Source: Orientallactaga sibirica (taxonomy: Eukaryota > Chordata > Mammalia > Rodentia > Dipodidae). From it: a stretch of 64,000 nucleotides of DNA. Below the pieces are notes generated by a model. That model was not told the origin of the DNA, made no database searches, and saw nothing but the letters and a program-made list of their open reading frames with translations. This document shows, piece by piece, positions 56,372-64,000 of this stretch; the stretch's first letter is position 1, and each line of letters starts with the position of its first letter. The stretch covers positions 22,987,001-23,051,000 of the forward strand of contig JAEOAD010000029.1 in the NCBI GenBank assembly GCA_036365145.1, written 5' to 3'. The translations under genes were made by a program, and so were the position numbers.

Positions 56372-56703
56372 TGTGGTGGGTTGAATCAGGTGTTCTGAAT
56401 GGTCGTCTCTCCAGCTGATGGCAATTTAGAAATTAAAGCCTCCTGGAGGCAGTGTATTGTTGGGGGCGGGCTTATGGGTCTTATAGCCAGCTTCCCCTTG
56501 CCAGTGTTTGGCACACTCTCTTGTTGCTGTTGTCCACCTTATGTTTACCAGAGAGTGATGTCCACCCTCTGCTCATGCCATCGTTTTTCCTGCCATCATG
56601 GAGCTTCCCCCTTGAGCCTGTAAGCCAAAATAAACCTCTTTTTTTCCCACAAGCTGCTCTTAGTCGGGTGATTTCTGCCAGCAATATGAACCTGACTGCA
56701 ACA
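56372..56703 (+). mobile_element. MaLR LTR 3 (3' LTR)
   Basis: 332 bp. It shares the 19-base deletion with LTR 2 but carries its own variants further right: GGGGGCGGG, CCTTGCCAG, GTTTACCAG, CCTTGAGCC and CAGCAATATGAACC. The flank AGGTG to the right resembles the GAGTG left of LTR 1, a weak trace of a 5-bp duplication. Confidence 0.92.
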
Positions 56704-56741
56704 AGGTGGGAATTCTCATAGTGAGTAGTCACCTGTTTTTT

Positions 56742-56860
56742 TTTGTTGTTGTTGTTGTTTGTTTGTTTGTTTGTTTGTTTTTTAAGGGTCTCACTCTAGC
56801 CCAAACTTACCTAGAATTCACTATATAGTCTCAGGCTGGCCTTGAAATCACAGTGATCCT
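56742..56860 (-). repeat. B1 SINE, truncated, with (TTG)n(TTTG)n tail
   Basis: TTGTTGTTGTTGTTTGTTTG leads into AAGGGTCTCACTCTAGCCCA and CTCAGGCTGGCCTTGAAATC, then stops after about 85 bases of B1 body. Confidence 0.85.
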
Positions 56861-56869
56861 ATCTTGTCT

Positions 56870-59061
56870 TATTGATGAATTTTCTCTCTCCTTTATTTTT
56901 TCTGCCATCTATAAAATAAAACAGATTCTCCAACCAACAGTGAGAACACCTTAGGTTAAAGTGGGTATGCAACCTTGTCTGAGAGTTTTTTGACACCCAA
57001 TTCCCTACTCCAGAGATCAATGGGAGCGTCTCCCTGATGTCTGAGTATCCTGACCATGGGATTCTAACTTGGTTTCCAGTACCAGATATGGTTCTTTAGC
57101 AGGTCTCATCTCCAATCGGAGAATAGTTTAAGCAGTATGCAGAGGCTGTATGCCACTATTGCACAAATGTGCACTTATTGTTTGGCTGGTTGATTTCATA
57201 GTATGGAGGGTCCCCAACTTATTCATGCTGATGGTGACTGTTGTTCTCCAGTGGCTCCCATAGGGCCTTCCAGAATTTTGAAGGCTAGCCAGATAGGAGC
57301 TAGTTTTCCTTTTGGTTCCAGCATGGTGTTCCAATGTCCTGTGACTGCAACCTGTGATGATTTCAGCAATAGAGTCTTATCTTTTAGCTCTGGCAGGTAC
57401 TCAAGGGTTTTGGCAATGGCCTACAAGTTTTGGTGACCTCATGGGTCTTCCTGGCCAACAGCTCACTGTGAGGGTTAACTCAACTCTGGGCTTGGGACTT
57501 ACTGGCCAGAATCCGTGATTTTTAGTTAAGCATTATCCACCTCCTGTCCAGACTGTCACCGTTCCCCTTTTATTGGTGATTATATCTTGCAGAATTCTAG
57601 TGAGAATGAGGATTTAAATGGAACTAATTTCTGTTTTCTTACCTTTTGTATAAATTCCTTCCCACCTTCACTACCACCTATCCATCCAAGCCCCTCCAGC
57701 TCCCATAATTTGTCCCTCCCTTAACTCTTCCTCTCCTCTCTTCCTATTTCTTCTCTCTACTGGTTTCATTCAAGTTCTATTTCCATATTCCTAGTGCTTA
57801 CTACTGTTTGTACTCACCTCCAATTGACCACAGTTAGGAACCACAAATAAGAGAGTACATATGACATTGACCTTTCTAAGCCTGTGTAACCTCACTTATC
57901 ATGACTTTTTTTTCCAATTCCCTCATTTTTCCTGCAATTTTCTTCACTTTTCCTTACTGCTGAGTAGAGTTCCATTGTGTACTTGTACCACATTTTCACT
58001 AATTATTCATTTCTTGATGGGCATCTGGGTTGCTTCCAGTTCCTGGCTATTGTGAATAGAGCAGCAATAAAAATGGTTGAGCACATGTCTCTGTCTCTGT
58101 AGTATATAGTAGAGTCTTTAGGTTGTATAGCCCCAACAAGTATAGCTGGATCTAATGATAGTTCTATTTTTGGCCTTTTGATGACTCTCCATACTGATTT
58201 CCATAGTGGTTCTAAAAGCTTGCACACACACCAGCAGTGGATGAAGATCGCTCTTTCCCCACACTCCCACCAGCATATGCTATCATTTGAATTTTTTGAT
58301 AGTTGCCATTCTGATTGGAATAAGATAGAATCTCAGAGTCATTTTAATTTGGATTTTCCTCATGAGTAGAGATGTGAACATCTCGTTAGGTGTTTATTGG
58401 CCATTTGTATTCCTTCCTTTGGGAACTCTGTTCATTTCCCTGTCCCATTTTTTTTTTTTTTTTTGAGTGAGGTGCTTGATTTTTTGTTTTTTAGGTTTTT
58501 TAGTTCCTTGTAAATGCTAGATTTTTAACCTTTGAAGAGGCATGGCTAGTGAAGATTTTCTCCCATTCAGCAGGTTGGCTATTGGCCCTGTTGATGGTAT
58601 GCTTATCTGTACAATAGCTTTTTATTTTCATGAGTTCACAGTTATTAAATGTTTGCCTGATTCCCTAGGCTACTAGAGTCTTGTTCAGAAAATCTTTCCA
58701 TATACCTTTAACTTGGATTTTTCTCCCTACTTTTTCTCTCTAATTGATTTAGATTTTTTGAGTCTTATAATAAGGTCCTTGATCCATTTGAAGTTAATTT
58801 TTGTGAAAAGTGAGAGGAGGGGGGTCCAATTTCAATCTTCTACATGTAGCTATCGAGTTCCTCCAGCACCATTTGCTAACAATGCTATCTTTGCGTCAGT
58901 GAGCATGTTTGGTCCCTGTGTTAAGGATCTGGTAGCTCAAATTGATACCTGAACCTTCAATTCTATTCCATTGATTTATGATCCTGTACCACACTATTTA
59001 TTATCATGGCCTTATATAAGATAACTTGAAATCAAGTATGGTGATACCACCGGAAGTATTC
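56870..59061 (-). mobile_element. Older L1 fragment: ORF2 C-terminus and 3' UTR
   Basis: Minus-strand L1 of an older or different subfamily than the 23.8-31 kb copy. ORF2 C-terminal blocks are recognisable, for example the complement of [20 protein letters not shown] near 58.16-58.21 kb and the AAALFTIARNWKQPRCPS region near 58.03-58.08 kb. The 3' UTR (about 56.9-57.8 kb) aligns loosely with 24.5-24.8 kb. A T run at 58448-58464 interrupts it. It breaks at about 59061, where SINEs inserted. Confidence 0.8.
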
Positions 59062-59093
<32 letters not shown>

Positions 59094-59240
59094 CATATCA
59101 TGAGGTAGGGTCTCACTTTGGTCCAGGCTTACCTGGAATTAACTATGTAGGCTCAGGGTGGTCTCAAACTCACAGCGATCCTCCTACCTCTGCCTCCTAA
59201 GTGCTGGAATTAAAGGCATTTGTCACCACGCCTGGCTCAC
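59062..59240 (-). repeat. B1 SINE inserted at the L1 edge
   Basis: A TTTTC/T-rich tail, then GAGGTAGGGTCTCACTTTGG, CTCCTACCTCTGCCTCCTAA and TTGTCACCACGCCTGGCTC. Confidence 0.9.
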
Positions 59241-59242
59241 TT

Positions 59243-59494
59243 TTTAAAAAAAAATATTTTATTTCTTTATTTGAGAGTGAGAAAGAGACAGAGATAGATG
59301 ATAAATAAATAGATAGATAGATACATAGATAGATAGATAGATAGATACATAGATACATAGACACAGAGAGAGAATGGGTGCACCAGGGCCACCAAGCCAC
59401 TGCAAACTCCAGATTCATGTGCCCCTTTGTGCAACTGGCATACATTTGGCTTTGCAGGCAAATGCCTTAACTGCTAAGCTATCTCTCCAGCCCC
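59243..59494 (-). repeat. Dip SINE with (GATA)n
   Basis: Directly abuts the B1. A GA tract, then a GATA/CATAGATA microsatellite at about 59295-59362, then CACCAGGGCCACCAAGCCAC and head CCTTAACTGCTAAGCTATCT. AGAAGAACATTTTTT to the right may resume the L1 at 59496. Confidence 0.9.
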
Positions 59495-59838
59495 AGAAGA
59501 ACATTTTTTACTATCCTTGGCCTTTTGTGCTTCTATTCTTGACTTGTATAATTTTCCCTTAACTGTGATATTCTTTAGTGTCACACACATAATCATTTCA
59601 TTTCTCCTTTTAACTGTTCCTTCTGCATAAGTCCATATAATTACTGAATATTAACAATAGACCATATGCCCTCAAATCACACTCCTCTAAAGCCAAAATA
59701 GGCTACAAGAACAAGCACAACCATTTGGCCAAATTTTACTTTACATAATAATATGTTGTTAGTCAATTTTTAGAGTCAGTAAAATTTTCCAGAAATACAA
59801 AATAGACTTCATAATTTTTTTCTAAAATCATTTTAATC
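59495..59838. other. Probable short L1 remnant then unassigned sequence
   Basis: ACTATCCTTGGCCTTTTGTG resembles reversed L1 ORF2 continuing past the SINE pair for about 50 bases. Beyond 59545 nothing is recognised. Confidence 0.4.
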
Positions 59839-59839
59839 C

Positions 59840-60087
59840 TTTTTTTTTTTTTTTAGTGTTCCTTTGTGGGACATAGGAGGAGACAGGATCTCGTGTAGCC
59901 CAGGATTACTGTGAACTGATTATGTAGCTTAGGATAAATTTGAACATCTGATCTTTCTACCTCCACTTTCCAAGTGCTAGGATTATAGGTGTGTGATACC
60001 ATACCTGGCTTTTATGGTACTGAGATCTGAACTCAGGTCTTTGTGCATGTTATGAAGAATTCTACAAATTTAGCTACATCCCTACCC
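59840..60087 (-). repeat. Dimeric B1-ID SINE, old
   Basis: A T run, then GACAGGATCTCGTGTAGCCC, CCAAGTGCTAGGATTATAGG and an ID-like half with CTGAGATCTGAACTCAGGTC. This is the same B1-plus-ID order as at 2934. Confidence 0.7.
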
Positions 60088-60177
60088 TGGTCATGATCTT
60101 TCAAAAAATGTTCTTTCAAAATTTTCTTAAGTATGTCTCAATTCTTTATATAACTTTATTAAAATGAGATTAACTGA

Positions 60178-60402
60178 GCTGGAGAGATGGCTTAGCAGTT
60201 AAGGCACTGGCTTGTGAAGCCTAAAGACCCAGAATCAATTCCCCACTACTCACATAAGCCAGATGCACATAGTGCACGTATGTCTGGTGTTTGCTGTGGC
60301 TAAAGGCCCTTAGAAGACCCATTCTCTCTCTCTGTCATTTATCTCTCTATCATTTATCTACCTACCTCTCTCACTCTTGCTCTCAAATAAGTAAATAAAA
60401 AT
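60178..60402 (+). repeat. Dip SINE, plus strand
   Basis: GCTGGAGAGATGGCTTAGCA head, a body with GCCAGATGCACATAGTGCAC, a TCTC tract with ATTTATC repeats and an AAATAAGTAAATAAAAAT tail. Possible duplication TGAGATTAA/GATATTAAT, not exact. Confidence 0.9.
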
Positions 60403-61404
60403 TAAGAATGATATTAATTTTAATGTATTTTATTTATTATTCATAAATATTGATTATTTTCTCATGGTATCAACATAGTTATTTATCCCATCTTTATAAT
60501 GTCAGATTTGGCATCAAATTTGATGAATGGTAATTTTCACAAAAGCTTTAAGAGATATTGTGTAGACTGCTTTCTTTTGCAGTCTTTCAGCCATAAAATA
60601 TGTACTGAACCTTTATATACAGTGAGACATACAGAGTCCCAATTGGTCAAAATCATGAACTTTGAATAACTTGTTTCTGTGAGGTAGATTTTGCTGTCAT
60701 CATTGCATAAAATTTAATATTTCATTCTTACTATTTTTTATTGATTTCTTGAGAAAATCATGACTGTATTTTTAAAGCTAATTTGTCATCACATGGCAAG
60801 AATTAGTGTAAACAACATACAATATTCTTGGGTTATTTAAGTATGTATGATACTTTTTAAATAATTTGGCTATGTCTGCTGATTTTTTATTATTAAGAAG
60901 TCAAGAGGTAAGAGAAGAACAGAAAAGCTTTTGGTAGTTGTTAAAGATTCTCCATACTCTTAGCTCTATGAAATAAAACATGGAAAGAATACCAACCTAA
61001 AGGTGATCATGATTAAATGGAATTGTGTACTTATTAAAGTACTTTTAGAATTACTGACAGATAAAAAGTGCTTAGTAGATTTTAGCTAAGGTAAAGAACC
61101 CTGGAACATGGGAAGGAATGAGGTCAGTAATACATTCTTCATGCTCAAAATTTAAAGGGATTGAGAAATAACAGTTGCCCACACCTTGTCATAATAGATC
61201 TCATCCTTAAGCAAGCAAAATAATATACTTAACAGAAAGTAAGACATGAGCCATTAGATTCTGCTTGTTGATTGGTGTAAAAGTGCCTAGCCACTTGTGA
61301 GTGATGATGGTGGCTTTCTTAGAGCCTCACATTAGCCCAGAGATGTAAGGCATAGGAGAGGATGTGGGTCACTGTCCCCACTGCACTGATAGTTGAATGT
61401 ATTC
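60403..61404. other. No feature recognised
   Basis: A kilobase of AT-rich sequence with no named repeats or coding frames. Confidence 0.45.
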
Positions 61405-61530
61405 TTTTTAAAGGCAAGGTCTCACTGTAACCCAGACTAATCTTGAAATCCCTCTGTTGCCTTAAAACTCACAGTGAACCTCCAGCCTCCCCAGTGATGG
61501 GGTTACAAATGTGAACTATCATGCCTGGCT
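61405..61530 (-). repeat. B1 SINE, old
   Basis: AAGGCAAGGTCTCACTGTAA, CTCACAGTGAACCTCCAGCC and GTGAACTATCATGCCTGGCT in reversed B1 order. Confidence 0.8.
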
Positions 61531-61692
61531 GGTAGATACGTTGTAACAAAATTAATATCTCTATTTAATTTACATATGTGAAGTTTGCCACTATGAATAC
61601 TCATCCATTTTAAGTTATTGTAAGTATTAATACTTAAAATTATTGCTATTTGTTTTAAGAATGGCATTTAGGTTAGTAAAGAACACTAATGG

Positions 61693-61862
61693 GCTGGGTG
61701 TGGTGGCACATGCCTTTAATCCCAGCACTCTGGAGGTAGAAGTAGGACGATTGCCATGAGTTCAAGGGCCACTCTGAGACTACATAGTTAATTCCAGGTC
61801 AGCCTAGGCCAGAGTAAGACCTACCTTGAAAAACCAAACCAAACCAAACCAAACAAAACAAA
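61693..61862 (+). repeat. B1 SINE with (AAACC)n tail
   Basis: GGGCTGGGTGTGGTGGCACA, CCTTTAATCCCAGCACTCTG and GAGACTACATAGTTAATTCC in order, ending in AAACCAAACCAAACC. AAAGAACACTAATGG flanks both ends (61678 and about 61873), a 15-base target duplication. Confidence 0.95.
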
Positions 61863-61889
61863 ATCAAAAAAAAAAGAACACTAATGGCT

Positions 61890-62704
61890 TCAAATTTTGA
61901 AATTCAGAATATCAGTGTACTAACTCATAGGAAAGGAAATTCCACTTGCTGCCTCTGACTCCTCTGATTTGAACTTTTGGTTCAATTCTAATTCTTTATT
62001 CGACTCATGGTATCTGGAGATGATTCACAGAGAGGCAGTGGGGGACATTAATATCTTGTCTTGCCATAGTGAGAACAATTCTGCAACAATGCCATTTCTC
62101 ATGAAGGATGGGTTTTAAATATGTATAGAGGGAGCTGCTATTTGATGGATCACAGCAATGGCTCTTTCAATGAGAGAACAAGCCCATCCTGAAGCCTGAC
62201 ATCCCCCTCCAGATGACACTTGAGAACTCTGCTGTCAATACACTTTTACTTAAAACAAAAATTGACTGATGACCAAAAGACTCCAGAGTGAAAACCGGAG
62301 TGATGCCCTCTGCTGAAATGTGATGTTGAGATTCAGCCTAAGGAAATGTAATTTTTTTTCTTTCTGTCCAGTTTTGGCTCATGTTACAATCCAAATTTTA
62401 AGTAAATCACAAACACCTAAGTTCAATGAATACATTTTTTCCTCATCACTATTCTCTGTCTCTCTTTATCTCTTTCTTTCTCTCTGTTAAAGATAGGAAT
62501 ATGTACACAAAATAATAAATTAACACCTACTATAGAATTATATGTGGCTGCAGCTTAGGGGATAATGGTTCTTACTTGCCTGTACCCATATTATGGTTTA
62601 AAAATGCAGAGCAGACCGAGAGAAGTATGTGTGTGAATTTCTTGCAAATCCCCAGGGCTTGAATTTCTACTTACAGTGGTCATAGGATTCTCCAAATATT
62701 TCTT
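61890..62704. other. No feature recognised
   Basis: Unassigned sequence; no convincing coding frame. Confidence 0.4.
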
Positions 62705-62895
62705 TGAGCCCTGTTACAGGCTGGATTCTGTTGTCTCCAAATATATACTGAAATCTTAGTTCCCACAATCTCAGAATTGACCTTATTTGGAAACAGGGTT
62801 ATTGCAGATAAAAGGAATGTAAGATCAGATCATACTGTATAAGATTGATCCTCAACTCAAATGACTGATGTTTTAATAAAGAGATAGGGCAATCA
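62705..62895 (+). mobile_element. Ancient MLT1-like MaLR LTR fragment
   Basis: GGCTGGATTCTGTTGTCTCC, GACCTTATTTGGAAACAGGG, TATTGCAGATAAAAGGAATG and AAATGACTGATGTTTTAATA follow MLT1/MST-type MaLR order. This family spread in early placental mammals, so the fragment is far older than the other LTRs here. Confidence 0.75.
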
Positions 62896-63097
62896 ATACC
62901 TCCACTTTCCCATTCCATCCCTACCCTAGTGGTAAATACTATTCAAGTCTCTTCCCTGTAAATTAATCTATGTCTGTGTGTGTGTTGCACATGCATTTGC
63001 GTACACAAATGTGTGTATATGATGCTCTTACATATGTGTGCATATTTAGACAGAGGTTAATATCAAATGCCTTCCTTAATTTCTTTTCTCCTTATTT

Positions 63098-63300
63098 TTT
63101 GAGATGGCATGTGATTGAACCTGGAGCTCAATGATTAGATTAGACTGGCTGGCCAGTAAGCCTCAGAGATCTCCTCTCTCCACCTCCCCAGAATATGGAT
63201 TACAGGCTTGTGCTGCCATATAGCTGGAGAGCTTTAATGTGGGTGTTGCAGATCCAAATTCAGGGCTTCACCTAATAAGGCACCTCTCTGTACCCCTAAA
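63098..63300 (-). repeat. B4 SINE
   Basis: Reversed B4: TTTTGAGATGGCATGTGATT, GACTGGCTGGCCAGTAAGCC, CACCTCCCCAGAATATGGAT and an ID-like end with TTCAGGGCTTCACCTAATAA. Confidence 0.75.
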
Positions 63301-63427
63301 TTCAATTTTTTAAATCCATATATACATGCTGAATATGATTATATATTGTATACTGTATATGTTTATATGTGCATGTTTTCCATGTATTTAAAAGAATGTA
63401 CTTTGTACTGAGGTGATATCTCTCTTT

Positions 63428-63650
63428 TTAAATTTTTTTCAAAAGTATTTTATTTATTCATTTACAAGCAGAGAGACACACAGAGATAGGCAGAGAGAAT
63501 GGGTATGCTAGGGCCTCTAGCTGATGCAAACAAACTGCAGGTGCACACACTATTTTGTGCATCTGACTTTACATGGATACTGAGGAATTTAAACCAGAGT
63601 TGTTAGATTTTTCAGGCAAGCACTTTACCTGCTGAGCCATTTCTTCAGCT
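63428..63650 (-). repeat. Dip SINE
   Basis: TATTTTATTTATTCATTTAC, GAATGGGTATGCTAGGGCCT, CATCTGACTTTACATGGATA and head ACTTTACCTGCTGAGCCATT. 63651-64000 holds nothing further that I recognise. Confidence 0.88.
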
Positions 63651-64000
63651 CTACCTGGGAAACTTTTGAGAGTATAGACTCTAAGATACAGTATGGGCTC
63701 CCATAGGAACCATAGGAATGCAGAGGTGGTTAGGACCCATTCTGAATCCTCAGGTAGCTCCATCTGTTACTACTGTACTACTGTGTAGGTAAATGATTAT
63801 CATGCAGACTAATTGATGCTGAAACAGAGGTATCTCTGACATGGAATCACAAAGGAGGAAGTGACTGATTTTGCCTCACAGAGGCCTGGGATCTGGACCA
63901 GAAAGGGCCATCAGAGCTTAAGTTTAGTCTTGAAAGCTCAATAGAGGCACTGAAGAAACAGGATAAGAATTTTCATGGTGGGAACAGTACAGATCATGTT

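Larger units (their letters stand above)
53544..56703 (+). mobile_element. MaLR in LTR-internal-LTR-internal-LTR form
   Basis: Three LTRs and two internal segments with a period of 1404 bp between the second and third LTR. The internal copies are almost identical; one differs by a single T in a run near 54161 against 55565. The middle LTR is a hybrid of the outer two. No gag or pol similarity is seen in the ~1.07-kb internal segments, so the element depended on other elements' proteins. See the separate LTR entries and the first finding. Confidence 0.93.

Overview
The window is non-coding mammalian DNA from a rodent, most likely a dipodoid (jerboa, jumping mouse or birch mouse). The evidence is the repeat content. 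There are many copies of a tRNA-derived SINE of the B2 superfamily whose head reads like GGCTGGAGAGATGGCTTAG and whose body matches the Dip type described from dipodoids, together with B1 monomers, B4 and dimeric B1-ID elements, and rodent ERVL/MaLR LTRs. The species call is inference from repeat families. I found no host protein-coding exon, rRNA or functional tRNA gene that I could support, so this looks like an intergenic or long intronic interval shaped by retroelements.

Layout. 1-12 kb: old B1, B4 and Dip SINEs, a minus-strand MaLR piece (internal region plus 3' LTR, 7517-8350) and a large AAAG/AAGG satellite. 12-23.7 kb: a solo MaLR LTR with a perfect 5-bp target duplication (12073-12460), a cluster of Dip SINEs, another LTR (18497-18900) and a possible retroposed transcript end near 20.5 kb. 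23.76-31.1 kb: a nearly full-length but decayed minus-strand LINE-1 with recognisable 3' UTR, ORF2, ORF1 and 5' UTR, broken by a B1 in ORF1 and a foreign ~80-bp segment in ORF2. 31-50 kb: SINEs, two old ERVL-type LTRs, an ERV LTR with a primer-binding-site-like sequence (33818-34314), a short L1 carrying both termini but lacking most of its middle (35105-36148), a 5'-truncated L1 (46965-47365) and a solo LTR (45150-45509).

50.8-56.7 kb is the most interesting part. First comes a non-autonomous ERVL provirus that has LTRs and a gag-like gene but no pol (50818-53379). Next is a MaLR in the order LTR-internal-LTR-internal-LTR (53544-56703), whose middle LTR is a hybrid: its left end matches the third LTR and its right end matches the first. 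That is the expected footprint of unequal recombination between LTRs. 56.9-64 kb: an older minus-strand L1 piece, B1/Dip/B4 SINEs and an ancient MLT1-like MaLR.

Nothing here forms an operon or pathway. The parts relate as autonomous elements (L1, ERVL) and the non-autonomous elements that depend on them (Dip, B1 and B4 on L1; MaLR and gag-only ERVL probably on ERVL). All boundaries and family names were judged by eye without alignment software.
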